64,000 nucleotides of DNA from Flavobacterium sp. MFBS3-15 (GTDB lineage: Bacteria > Bacteroidota > Bacteroidia > Flavobacteriales > Flavobacteriaceae), in NCBI RefSeq assembly GCF_026107645.2, contig NZ_JAPCHV010000012.1, positions 79,042-143,041 of the forward strand. The letters run 5' to 3'. Shown piece after piece: positions 46,057 to 54,647 of the stretch (the stretch's first letter is position 1; each line of letters begins with the position of its first letter). The notes beneath the pieces are model-generated. The model made no database searches and had not been told where the DNA came from. It saw only the letters and a program-made list of their open reading frames with translations. A program made the translations under genes and the position numbers.

Positions 46057-47058
46057 TTAATTCTTACTCAGCGTAAGGAACTTCTCGGGGTCGACACCCG
46101 TGCTTTCCCTGTGCATTTCGATGAGCGTTTCGGTGGCATTGGTAATCGTCCACGTCCCTTCGAGGGCGTCGAGCATGCTTCCGACAAAACTGAACTGCGC
46201 CTGTTCCCCTGTTGATGAAATATCCCACGTACCGCTGTCGGAATCAGGCCCCGTTACCTGTACCGTACCATTATCGTTAAAGGTAAAATCATAATCCTGG
46301 TACATTGCCGTTTGTTCTGAATAATTGAAAAAATAGGATACATACCACGTGCCATCCGTCAGGTAATCCGAAACCGTTGGCTGGGGCCCGGGATTGAGCA
46401 GGGCGAGGCAATCATCAGTGTAACTGTCGATGGCGGCTTCGAGCTGCTGGTTGCTTTCTATGGTTACGCTACCATCGGTCGTATTGAAGGTTATGGGAAA
46501 CTCAAACGCCAGTGCGTCATAGCTTTCAATATCAGCCAATAGTTCAAAAAGCGCCTCGTTGCTGCCGATGTCGAACGATTCGGCCAACTGGTTGTTGCTG
46601 TCGTAAGTAAATATTCCTAACGGAAAGGCAATCCCCATGCAGGATAATTCAGTTGAACCCGTGCAACCGGTTTTCGCCGAATCAAAAGCTGTCTGTGTGG
46701 CGAATGTTGCTTCTGAATAATCGGCATAAACTACATTAACCGGAAAATTGATGGATATTTCTCCCCCTGTTGCCGAACCATTGGCCAGTTCGCGCACCTG
46801 CTCATAATCAGCATCCGAATCCAGGACAACCGTTTGCCCATCCACCGCCACCGAGTACGGGAACTGTATTGCGAAACAGTTGGAACCGTCAATGAAATCA
46901 TCCACAGCCGTTGGGCTTTGGGATACCTGCCTGAGTTTTGAAACAAGAGTGGAGTTCTCCGAAAGGTTGTTTTGCGGCGAGGTGCTCACGGCACTTTCCT
47001 CCGTCTCACAGGACAGGGCCAAAAGGCTGAATACGGTTATGGCAATGGTTCGTTTCAT
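46057..47058 (-). CDS. Lipoprotein of unknown function
   Basis: The 333-residue protein has a lipoprotein signal (MKRTIAITVFSLLALSC, lipid Cys17). After a low-complexity Ser/Asn/Glu stretch there are two similar modules: CFAIQFPYSVAVDGQTVVLDS and CMGIAFPLGIFTYDSNNQLAE, each followed by an acidic helical segment and then a FPI/FPV strand. The C-terminal 100 residues resemble a lipocalin-like domain (LTDGTWYVSYFFNYSEQ, DFTFNDNGTVQV, SGTWDISSTGEQAQFSF, TLIEMHRES). It diverges from the sigma factor gene with 102 bp between. It could be related to the surface-signalling cassette, but there is no direct evidence. Confidence 0.75.
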   Translation of the reverse strand: MKRTIAITVFSLLALSCETEESAVSTSPQNNLSENSTLVSKLRQVSQSPTAVDDFIDGSNCFAIQFPYSVAVDGQTVVLDSDADYEQVRELANGSATGGEISINFPVNVVYADYSEATFATQTAFDSAKTGCTGSTELSCMGIAFPLGIFTYDSNNQLAESFDIGSNEALFELLADIESYDALAFEFPITFNTTDGSVTIESNQQLEAAIDSYTDDCLALLNPGPQPTVSDYLTDGTWYVSYFFNYSEQTAMYQDYDFTFNDNGTVQVTGPDSDSGTWDISSTGEQAQFSFVGSMLDALEGTWTITNATETLIEMHRESTGVDPEKFLTLSKN

Positions 47059-47160
47059 TTTGTTCGTGATTACGATGTTAAGACAAAAATTTTTCAGGCT
47101 ACCCTACTTGCAATATTAATTTTTTTTTAGCTTTACCCACCAAAAAACACCATCAACATT

Positions 47161-47676
47161 ATGGAAAAGCCTGAAAAGCAAGACATTTGCGACAAAATAT
47201 TTTTTTCGGCTTTTTTTAAGGCACAGGCGCAGGCCCTTCGTAATTTCCTTTATTTCCGTTTTGGCGACAAGGATTTAGCAGAGGATATTACGCAGGATGC
47301 CTTCATCAAGCTATGGCAAAACTGCGCCGACGTGAAATACCCGAAATCGTTCCTTTACACCGTTGCCAAAAATGCTGCGCTCAACCATACGGTCTACCAA
47401 AAAGTGGTTTTTAAATATGCGGATAACAATCCCGGCAGGACAACCGACAACCAAAGCCCCGAGTACCTGATGGAGGAAGAGGAATTCCGCCAAAAGTTCG
47501 AGAAAGCCATTGCAGGACTGACCGACGCCCAACGCGTGGCCCTGCTGCTCAACCGCATTGAAGGCAAGAAATACAAAGAAATAGCCGAGATGCTGGGCAT
47601 AACCGTAAAGGCTGTAGAAAAGCGCATTCATGGGGCGTTGCTGCATATGAGCGAACAAATTGAAAATTTCAGGTAG
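47161..47676 (+). CDS. ECF sigma factor, FecI-like
   Basis: The 171-residue protein has sigma-70 region 2 (ALRNFLYFRFGDKDLAEDITQDAFIKLWQN) and region 4 (AIAGLTDAQRVALLLNRIEGKKYKEIAEMLGITVKAVEKRIHGAL), the usual ECF layout in Bacteroidota. It is followed by a FecR-type anti-sigma gene (41 bp) and a TonB receptor with an N-terminal signalling domain. Together they form a cell-surface signalling set in which the loaded receptor activates the sigma factor through FecR. Confidence 0.93.
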   Translation: MEKPEKQDICDKIFFSAFFKAQAQALRNFLYFRFGDKDLAEDITQDAFIKLWQNCADVKYPKSFLYTVAKNAALNHTVYQKVVFKYADNNPGRTTDNQSPEYLMEEEEFRQKFEKAIAGLTDAQRVALLLNRIEGKKYKEIAEMLGITVKAVEKRIHGALLHMSEQIENFR

Positions 47677-47717
47677 GGTTTTATGAAACATCTTTGTCAA
47701 AATACAAATCAGGCACT

Positions 47718-48623
47718 ATGAAAGACGATACATTACTGGCCCGATGGCTCGAAGGGGAACTTACTCCCCAAGAGCAGGCAGCCCTGGAGCAGGACCCAAG
47801 GTATGCCTCATTTTTACGCATTAAAAGCACCTTTGGGGAGATAGAACGCCCCGGGTTTGAAGGCACTGCCATACTGGAAGGCATACTGGCAAAAGAAAAA
47901 TCGCCAAAAGTGATCCCGCTGTACCGCAGGGGATGGTTCCAGACAGTTGCTGCGTCCGTAGTACTGCTGATGGGGCTGGCCCTGTTGTTTACACGCCCGG
48001 AAACCAAAGAGGCCGCTTATGGCCAGACCCTTGCCTTTACCCTTCCTGACGCATCGGAAGTAGTACTCAATGCCGGGTCGGAAGCCGGATACAGCGACTG
48101 GAATTGGGAAAATAACCGCACTATCGAGCTGGAAGGCGAAGCGTACTTTAAAGTTGCCAGGGGGAAGAAGTTTACGGTAAAAACGGTACATGGAGACGTG
48201 ACCGTACTGGGCACGCAGTTCAACGTTAGGGTGCGGGAAAACCGTTTAGATGTCGTGTGTTATGAAGGAAAGGTGCAGGTGGAACACAACGGCAGTAAAA
48301 CCGTGTTGGCACCGCATGAGTCGTATAGGCTGGATACGGATGAGTTGCTTGAAGGCACAGGCATGGTGCCAGCCACAAAACCGGGATGGATATACGGCGA
48401 GCTGGAATTCAACTATGAAACACTGGATTATGTATTGGACGAACTGGAAAGAACCTATAACATCGAAATAGAAACAACCGTTAAACGGGAACAGACTTTC
48501 TCGGTCACGTTACCGGCAAATAATATTGACAAAGCGATGGACATCATCGGCCGGCTGTATAAACTGGAAGCACACAAGCACGATAAAAAGATCATCTTAA
48601 AGCCTGTTGACAGCGAAAAATAA
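47718..48623 (+). CDS. FecR-type anti-sigma regulator
   Basis: The 301-residue protein has a cytoplasmic N-terminus (LLARWLEGELTPQEQAALEQD), one membrane helix (WFQTVAASVVLLMGLALLF, about residues 72-91), and a periplasmic FecR domain (LPDASEVVLNAGSEAGY, GEAYFKVARGKKFTVKTVHG, VLGTQFNVRVREN). A C-terminal STN-like domain follows (NYETLDYVLDELERTYNIEI). The start is ATG 47718 rather than TTG 47694. Its 3' end overlaps the receptor gene by 17 bp. Confidence 0.93.
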   Translation: MKDDTLLARWLEGELTPQEQAALEQDPRYASFLRIKSTFGEIERPGFEGTAILEGILAKEKSPKVIPLYRRGWFQTVAASVVLLMGLALLFTRPETKEAAYGQTLAFTLPDASEVVLNAGSEAGYSDWNWENNRTIELEGEAYFKVARGKKFTVKTVHGDVTVLGTQFNVRVRENRLDVVCYEGKVQVEHNGSKTVLAPHESYRLDTDELLEGTGMVPATKPGWIYGELEFNYETLDYVLDELERTYNIEIETTVKREQTFSVTLPANNIDKAMDIIGRLYKLEAHKHDKKIILKPVDSEK

Positions 48624-51120
48624 TTTTATTACGTTCATTTTTCTTGTTATTTCCCTGTGCTGCGCGTCCCAAACCGGCAGCACAGGATCTTTGCGTGCCT
48701 TGCTTGACAAAATTTCCAAAGACCATAATGTAAAGTTCAGCATGATTGATGAGGAAGTGGCGATGTACAGCGTTTACCTTCCGCAGAATCAACTCACCCT
48801 TCAGCAAAAGATAGGGTATATTGAAGCCCATACCCGGCTAAAATTTGAATCGACCGAACCACGCCGCTATACTGTTTACAATGACATCAGCGCGCAAAAC
48901 CCGCTGTGCGGCTACCTCATCGACAAAAAGACCGGAAAGGGCATTGCGGATGCCCTGATAACTGTTGGAAAATCGAGGGTAACCTCAGATGCCAATGGGT
49001 ATTTCAGCATCCCAAAAGCAGAATCGTGCAAACTCGTTATCCTTGCCGCGGGCTATCTGGCGCTCACCACAGATGCGGTGCGATTGTACATTCCGGGATG
49101 CCTTGACATCTTTATGCATGACCAGGTTACACTTCTCGATGAAGTGATTGCCGAGCGCTACCTCGCCACGGGCATTTCCCGAAAGGATAATGGTACACTT
49201 ATCATACGGCCACAGCGTTTCGGCATACTCCCGGGGCTTACGGAACCGGATGTGCTCCAAACCATGCAGCAGCTGCCGGGTGTTATCAGCATTGACGAAA
49301 CCGTGTCGAACATCAACGTGCGGGGCGGCACCCACGACCAGAACCTATTTTTGTGGAATGGCATCCGGATGTTCCAAACCAGCCATTTCTTCGGGCTGCT
49401 CTCGGCATTCAACCCGTTGCAGGCTTCGGAAATTTCCATTTTTAAGAACGGCAGCCCGGCTTCTTTTGGCGAAAGCGTCTCCTCTGCCGTAAGCATTACC
49501 ACCCACACTCCTTTTACCGAAAACCGGTACACGTTTGCCGCCGACCTGCTCAATGCCAGTTTCCATGCCGCCGTGAACCTTTCGGCCAATGACGCGCTGC
49601 AGGTTTCGGGGCGCAGGAGTTATTCGGATGTGTGGGGAACGCCAACATTCAGAGCCTATGAGCGGCGCATTTTCCAAAATACCACCATTACCGATGTGGC
49701 AGAAAATGAGGAAACACCCGTGCATGGCAGCGAGGATTTTTATTTTTACGATATGTCCCTCTCCTATCGCCATGCCTTCAACGAAAAGCATGTACTATAT
49801 ACCGATGCCATTGCCATAAAAAACAGCCTCGACATTTTCCAGCAGACCGAAACATCGGGCCGGAGCGGAAGCCTTGCACAGGATAATTTTGGCGGAAGCC
49901 TTATTTGGGATTCACAATGGAATGAAAACCACTATAGTGACGTGCAGGTGTACTACTCATACCATAGCCTCGAGGGGAGGAACGAAGCGCTGGACAGCGA
50001 TCAGGTAACGCAACAGAACAACACGATTAAAAACAAAGGATTACGGCTGAATTATGATTTCATCCTGACGCCGCGATTCATTTTTGGGGCAGGCTACCAT
50101 TTGGATGAGATGAGCGTGCGGAATTTTGACGAAGTGAACCTGCCGGAATTCTCTAAAAATGACAAGGCAGTGTCGTTAACCCATGCTGCTATTGGTGCAT
50201 TTAATTACACTTCGGATAACGAAAGGACAAAAATAAACGTGGGGATAAGGGGAAATTATTTCGCCAAATACAAAACCTTTTTGGCCGAGCCCCGCCTTAC
50301 CGTTACCCACTCCCTGCAAAAAGGACTGACGCTGACCCTTGCCGCCGAACAGAAAAGCCAGACACTCTCGCAGGTCATCGACAGGCAGCAGGATTTTTTG
50401 GGTATCGAAAAAAGACGGTGGGTACTGGCAGAAGACAATATCCCGATACAGAAAAGCACACAGGCATCGGCAGGAATATCTTATACAAAAAATGGATGGC
50501 TTGCTACGGCGGAAGGCTTTTACAAAAGAGTTAAGGGCATAACCAGCGACAGCCAGGGTTTCCAGAACCAGTTTGAGTTTGAAGGCAGTACGGGTGAGTA
50601 TAAAGTATTGGGGTATGAGCTTTTGGTACAGAAGAAATTCAATCACCTTTATGGCTGGGCATCGTACAGCTATAACGACAACGACTACCATTTTGACAGC
50701 TACCTGCCGCCGGGATTCCGCAATAATTTTGCCGTATCGCATTCGGTTACCTCGGCTGCCATTTATGAGCATGACGGCCTTCGCCTGGCCCTTGGCACAA
50801 AATGGCGTACCGGCAGCCCGCAGACGGAACCGCAATCGTTCAGCATCGACCCTGATAATCCGGCCAATTCGCAGATCATTTATAAAAGCCCTAACAGTTC
50901 AAGGCTTGGCGACAATGTTCAGGTGAATTTTTCGGCCTCTAAAGCGTGGGATGTAAGAGGCATCAAACTTACGGCAAGCTGCTCTGTACTGAATATTTTC
51001 GACAGGGAAAACGTCATCAGCCGCTATTACCGCGTCAACAAAGCCGGAAATACTGTGGAAAGCGTAAATACGTATGGACTGGGCATTACGCCGAATGTGG
51101 GGGTAAAAGTTGTGTTTTGA
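48607..51120 (+). CDS. TonB-dependent receptor with N-terminal signalling (STN) domain
   Basis: The 837-residue protein starts at TTG 48607, inside the end of fecR; the next residues form a signal peptide (NNFITFIFLVISLCCAS). An STN/secretin-like domain (LRALLDKISKDHNVKFSMID, about 28-90) precedes a carboxypeptidase-regulatory-like domain (GYLIDKKTGKGIADALITVG). Next is a plug (LTEPDVLQTMQQLPGVISI, VRGGTHDQNLFLWNGIRMFQ) and a barrel ending in GITPNVGVKVVF. The STN domain fits signalling to FecR and the ECF sigma factor. Plug signatures resemble FecA-like siderophore receptors rather than SusC. The ligand is unknown. Confidence 0.92.
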   Translation: MTAKNNFITFIFLVISLCCASQTGSTGSLRALLDKISKDHNVKFSMIDEEVAMYSVYLPQNQLTLQQKIGYIEAHTRLKFESTEPRRYTVYNDISAQNPLCGYLIDKKTGKGIADALITVGKSRVTSDANGYFSIPKAESCKLVILAAGYLALTTDAVRLYIPGCLDIFMHDQVTLLDEVIAERYLATGISRKDNGTLIIRPQRFGILPGLTEPDVLQTMQQLPGVISIDETVSNINVRGGTHDQNLFLWNGIRMFQTSHFFGLLSAFNPLQASEISIFKNGSPASFGESVSSAVSITTHTPFTENRYTFAADLLNASFHAAVNLSANDALQVSGRRSYSDVWGTPTFRAYERRIFQNTTITDVAENEETPVHGSEDFYFYDMSLSYRHAFNEKHVLYTDAIAIKNSLDIFQQTETSGRSGSLAQDNFGGSLIWDSQWNENHYSDVQVYYSYHSLEGRNEALDSDQVTQQNNTIKNKGLRLNYDFILTPRFIFGAGYHLDEMSVRNFDEVNLPEFSKNDKAVSLTHAAIGAFNYTSDNERTKINVGIRGNYFAKYKTFLAEPRLTVTHSLQKGLTLTLAAEQKSQTLSQVIDRQQDFLGIEKRRWVLAEDNIPIQKSTQASAGISYTKNGWLATAEGFYKRVKGITSDSQGFQNQFEFEGSTGEYKVLGYELLVQKKFNHLYGWASYSYNDNDYHFDSYLPPGFRNNFAVSHSVTSAAIYEHDGLRLALGTKWRTGSPQTEPQSFSIDPDNPANSQIIYKSPNSSRLGDNVQVNFSASKAWDVRGIKLTASCSVLNIFDRENVISRYYRVNKAGNTVESVNTYGLGITPNVGVKVVF

Positions 51121-51306
51121 TTTGAAAAAGATGGAACACGGATTATGTTGATTAAACAGATGTCCACGGATTTTTTTGCCTGCAAACAGTAAAAATCCCA
51201 ACAAAAAGTTAATGTTAAAAACAAAAAACGGAAGTACGGAATTGTTCTGGGGAATTCTGTTATTTTGCATCCTTCAAAAAAACACTACTAAAATTCAGCA
51301 GGCATT

Positions 51307-51681
51307 ATGGGGATGTTCGTGATCAGTAAGCGCGATAACGGTGACTTTAAATTTACTTTCAACTCCCGCAGGGGAAAAACAATTTTTACGGGCATGGCCT
51401 GTAAGGAAAAGGAGTTTTGCCACCTTATGATTGCCGAGATACGCGAGAACATTGCCACACTTGTACTGACGAAGAACAAGACGGCGGCGGGCAAGTATTT
51501 CTTCAGGCTTTCGAAGGACGGGCTGGTAATCGCTACGAGCCGTAAATACGGTTCGGAGTACGCCTACGGCAAGGGCATTGACGAGGTAATGAAGTATGTG
51601 CCGCCTGCCGATACGCTGGATTTTTCGGAAAATGAGTTTGTATTCCCCGATGCGGAGGAGGTTTTTTCGGAAGCAGAATAA
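51307..51681 (+). CDS. YegP-family (DUF1508) small protein
   Basis: The 124-residue soluble protein begins MGMFVISKRDNGDFKFTFNS. DUF1508 pattern elements are FEFKL-like strands followed by LIATSRKYGSEYAYGKGIDEVM. Function is unknown in the family. The acidic C-terminus (FPDAEEVFSEAE) is extra. The 186-bp gap before it contains AT-rich remnants including ACACGGATT and CACGGATTTTT, similar to a stretch near 60636. The start could also be the second ATG (51313). Confidence 0.75.
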   Translation: MGMFVISKRDNGDFKFTFNSRRGKTIFTGMACKEKEFCHLMIAEIRENIATLVLTKNKTAAGKYFFRLSKDGLVIATSRKYGSEYAYGKGIDEVMKYVPPADTLDFSENEFVFPDAEEVFSEAE

Positions 51682-51731
51682 TCATTGCCTGATCTGCTTT
51701 AATTTTCTATTTTAGCATTTTACAACTACCA

Positions 51732-52730
51732 ATGAACAAACCTCTACTCTTGCTTTTTGTGCTCGCGGGGTTATTGCTTGCGGGCTGCTCCCCTACTCTT
51801 GTTGCCGTTAACGAAGACATCGACAAGGAATTTCGCGAAACCTTTAAGCCGCTTAACCAATCGCTCGTAGCCGCACTGTGGAAGAATACTTCGCGCGGTT
51901 ACCGGAGGCTGGGCACGAAGCGCTTTGGCGAAAAGGAAGATACTGCCCTGATGCAATTGGTCAATGAGATTTACTTTAACCCGCAGATGCCGCATACTTA
52001 CGAGATTGTGGATGAATTTTATTCGGAAGACGGCGGGTCGGGACCTGTTATGGTTACCTCGGGAAAGCACGGTTATTCTGTCAGCTTCCATAACAACACA
52101 CCTGAATATTATGTATCAGTACTGCAGATCCAGCCCAACGAGCAGCAACATTATCTTGTAGCCGCCATTTATAACCTCGAAGACGATGAGTGGGTACTGG
52201 ATAAGGTTTTCCCGGTAAGGTATGCTATGTTAGGCAAAACCGCGGCATATATGTTTGAAATGGCCAAAAGCTGGGAGAAGCGCGGATTTATGATTGATGC
52301 CTATGTACATGCCCACGGCGCCCGCAACCTTGTGGAACATTCCGGTGACCACATTATTTATAAAGACAAAAAAGAGATACTGAAATACCGCGACCAACTG
52401 GCTAAGAAGATTGAAGCAGCGTATAGCAAGTATCCGATACGCATAGGCGCCATCAGCTCCAGCCCGCAGATATTTGACTTTGACATGGCTTTTCACGAAA
52501 AAGGGCTGTATCCGGCGATACACTATATTTCAAATGTGCCGGGAAGTGACTATGAAGCGCAGGTACAGGAAGCCAAAGACATTAAAGAGTACATGACCAA
52601 ACACATGCCCGACCTCGCCCAAAACCAGGGCTATGTGTTTTACAGGCGTTTTACACTGGATCCGCGTGTAGACACTGAGCCGTATTTCTCCAATGCTTTC
52701 ATTGATTATAACAATAACTTCGGTAAATAA
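51732..52730 (+). CDS. Lipoprotein of unknown function
   Basis: The 332-residue protein has a canonical lipobox (LLLAGC, lipid Cys20). I recognise no domain. The body is mixed alpha/beta (FYSEDGGSGPVMVTSGKHGY, VSVLQIQPNEQQHYLVAAIYN, MFEMAKSWEKRGFMIDAYVHAHG), and the C-terminal third contains PIRIGAISSSPQIFDFDMAFHEKG. It stands alone between the YegP-like gene (50 bp) and a terminator. Confidence 0.75.
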   Translation: MNKPLLLLFVLAGLLLAGCSPTLVAVNEDIDKEFRETFKPLNQSLVAALWKNTSRGYRRLGTKRFGEKEDTALMQLVNEIYFNPQMPHTYEIVDEFYSEDGGSGPVMVTSGKHGYSVSFHNNTPEYYVSVLQIQPNEQQHYLVAAIYNLEDDEWVLDKVFPVRYAMLGKTAAYMFEMAKSWEKRGFMIDAYVHAHGARNLVEHSGDHIIYKDKKEILKYRDQLAKKIEAAYSKYPIRIGAISSSPQIFDFDMAFHEKGLYPAIHYISNVPGSDYEAQVQEAKDIKEYMTKHMPDLAQNQGYVFYRRFTLDPRVDTEPYFSNAFIDYNNNFGK

Positions 52731-52736
52731 TCAGCG

Positions 52737-52757
52737 ACTCCCTGCGGGGAGTTTTTT
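52737..52757 (+). terminator. Terminator after the lipoprotein gene
   Basis: Stem ACTCCC/GGGGAGT around a TGC loop is followed by TTTTT, 6 bp after the stop codon. Confidence 0.8.
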
Positions 52758-52802
52758 ATTCCCTTAAATTTCGCTATATTTACCTTTACCCATAAATACC
52801 TT

Positions 52803-53345
52803 ATGATCAGCGAAAAAGACACCAAACAGATAAGCAAGTTCCTAAGCTATGTACTTCGGCACAAGCCCGAAGCCATTGGCCTTACCCTGGATGCCAACGG
52901 CTGGGCCGATGTAACAGTACTGCTCGAAAAAATGCATAAGCACGGAACGAAAATAGATATGGAGCTGCTCAATCACGTAGTGGACACCAACAGCAAAAAG
53001 CGCTTTTCGTTTAACGATGCTAAAGACCGGATACGTGCCAGCCAGGGACATTCGCTGGAGATTGAGCTGGGTTATGAGCCACTGGCACCACCAGAAATAC
53101 TGTACCACGGCACTGCCGGGCACAATGTAGAAGCAATACTGAAGGAAGGCATCCGTAAAGGCAACCGCCACCATGTACACCTCAGCCTGGATAAAGCCAC
53201 GGCGACAAATGTGGGCGGCAGGCACGGTAAACCGGTAATACTTGAAGTACTGGCATTGCAGATGCACAACGATGGGTACGAATTTTTCCTTTCGGAGAAT
53301 GGGGTTTGGCTGACGGATGGGGTACCTGCGGGGTATATAAAATAA
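52803..53345 (+). CDS. kptA: RNA 2'-phosphotransferase KptA/Tpt1
   Basis: The 180-residue length is typical. Family motifs are ISKFLSYVLRHKPEAIGLTLDANGW, KKRFSFND, YHGTAGHNVEAILKEGI, RHHVHLSLD and NGVWLTDGVPAGYI. These include the Arg-His-Arg-type residues of the NAD-dependent enzyme that removes an internal 2'-phosphate from RNA. In bacteria without tRNA splicing of the yeast kind, its natural substrate is uncertain; RNA repair or nucleoside/ADP-ribose chemistry is possible. The next gene starts 5 bp after its stop, so they are probably co-transcribed. Confidence 0.93.
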   Translation: MISEKDTKQISKFLSYVLRHKPEAIGLTLDANGWADVTVLLEKMHKHGTKIDMELLNHVVDTNSKKRFSFNDAKDRIRASQGHSLEIELGYEPLAPPEILYHGTAGHNVEAILKEGIRKGNRHHVHLSLDKATATNVGGRHGKPVILEVLALQMHNDGYEFFLSENGVWLTDGVPAGYIK

Positions 53346-53350
53346 AGGAT

Positions 53351-54058
53351 ATGAGAATTCCAACTATACACGGCTACATCGACAGGAGGATACTCATCAA
53401 TTATACGATTGATGCCGAAGTGGCGCGCAAGGTGATTCCGGCTCCCTTTCGTCCAAAACTCTGCGAAGGAAAAGCCATTGGCGGTATTTGCCTTATCCGC
53501 TTAAAGCATATAAAACCAAAAGGGCTGCCTGACTTAGTTGGAATTGCATCTGAAAATGGTGCGCACAGATTCGCGGTTGAATGGGATGAAGGCGGCGGAA
53601 CTAAAGAAGGTGTATTCATTCCGAGGAGGGACACGTCATCTTTTACAAATGCAATTGCGGGCGGACGGATCTTTCCGGGAAAGCATCATTTGGCAAAATT
53701 TGATGTGAAAGAAGCAAATGGCAATTACAATATCGCATTCACCAGCGATGATGCCACACAAATTGCAATTGAAGCAAAGGTGATTGGAACATATCCTGAA
53801 AACTCCATATTTAAATCTTTAGATGAAGCATCGGGTTTCTTTGAAAAAGGCTGTATTGGCTACTCCCCTAATAAAAATAATTTTGACGGTGTATGCCTTA
53901 CTACCTATAAATGGGAAATGATCCCTTTGGAAGTTGCCTCTGTAAAGTCATCATATTTTGAAAATGAGGCGATGTTCCCAAAAGGATCGGTAGTATTTGA
54001 CAATGCATTATTAATGAAAAACATAGAGCACGAGTGGCTCAACGTCGCCAGTAAATAA
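53351..54058 (+). CDS. DUF2071/acetoacetate decarboxylase-like fold protein
   Basis: The 235-residue soluble protein starts at 53351 (MRIPTIHGYIDRRILINYTI); the earlier ATG at 53306 lies inside kptA. The pattern of INYTIDAEVARKVIPAPFRPK, AIGGICLIRLKHIKPKGLP and a later VEWDEGGGTKEGVFIPRRDT resembles the DUF2071 group (acetoacetate decarboxylase-like beta-barrel). Catalytic function is not assigned. It follows kptA by 5 bp. Assignment to the family is by pattern impression only. Confidence 0.65.
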   Translation: MRIPTIHGYIDRRILINYTIDAEVARKVIPAPFRPKLCEGKAIGGICLIRLKHIKPKGLPDLVGIASENGAHRFAVEWDEGGGTKEGVFIPRRDTSSFTNAIAGGRIFPGKHHLAKFDVKEANGNYNIAFTSDDATQIAIEAKVIGTYPENSIFKSLDEASGFFEKGCIGYSPNKNNFDGVCLTTYKWEMIPLEVASVKSSYFENEAMFPKGSVVFDNALLMKNIEHEWLNVASK

Positions 54059-54106
54059 TCAAAACCGCGAAAACAATTTCGCAAGTGTAATTTTTTTCAA
54101 ATTTAA

Positions 54107-54137
54107 TATGCGTGCATAATAATTTTTTGTATATTTG
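54107..54137 (+). promoter_or_regulatory. Palindrome and -7 box upstream of marR, candidate self-repression site
   Basis: TATGC-GT-GCATA at 54107-54118 is a perfect inverted repeat. A perfect -7 box TATATTTG is at 54130-54137, and the marR ATG is at 54152. The palindrome falls in the -33 region, so bound repressor would block the promoter. MarR-family autoregulation through such sites is common; binding here is inferred. Confidence 0.5.
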
Positions 54138-54151
54138 AAACAACCAAACTG

Positions 54152-54610
54152 ATGAAAGATAAAACGATAGACTACGTACTGAGGGCCACATGGCAGGCAG
54201 TATCGCGAATGTATAACGAAGAGGCCTCGAAATACGGTGCCAGCATGTCGGTAGGATTTGCGCTCCTTTCGATAGACAAGGACAACGGCATCCCCTCGAC
54301 AGCCTTAGGCCCGCAAATGGGGATGGAACCCACCAGCCTTACCCGCACGCTGAAGTCGATGGAGGAGAAAGGGCTGATAGTGCGCAAGAAAAACCCGGTA
54401 GACGGCCGTGGGGTGCTGATACACCTCACCAAGCTGGGCAAGGAAAAGAGGGAACTCTCGCGCGACAGGGTACTGAAGTTCAACGATGTGATACGTCAGC
54501 ACGTATCGGAAGAAAAGCTCGCACACTTCATGGAGGTGGCCGAGACCATCAACGAACTGATAGCCGACAAGCTGATATTCAACCCGGACGAACCGGACAC
54601 AAACAAATAA
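54152..54610 (+). CDS. MarR-family transcriptional regulator
   Basis: The 152-residue protein has a winged HTH: GIPSTALGPQMGMEPTSLTRTLKSMEEKGLIVRKKNPVDGRGVLIHLT. The wing DGRG-type motif is typical of MarR. It is first in the beta-oxidation operon, 37 bp before fadN, and so probably responds to acyl-CoA or fatty acids. A palindrome in its promoter is a likely target. Confidence 0.9.
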   Translation: MKDKTIDYVLRATWQAVSRMYNEEASKYGASMSVGFALLSIDKDNGIPSTALGPQMGMEPTSLTRTLKSMEEKGLIVRKKNPVDGRGVLIHLTKLGKEKRELSRDRVLKFNDVIRQHVSEEKLAHFMEVAETINELIADKLIFNPDEPDTNK

Positions 54611-54647
54611 ACAATGCGAAAGCATTACCAAAAAACTTACTATAATA

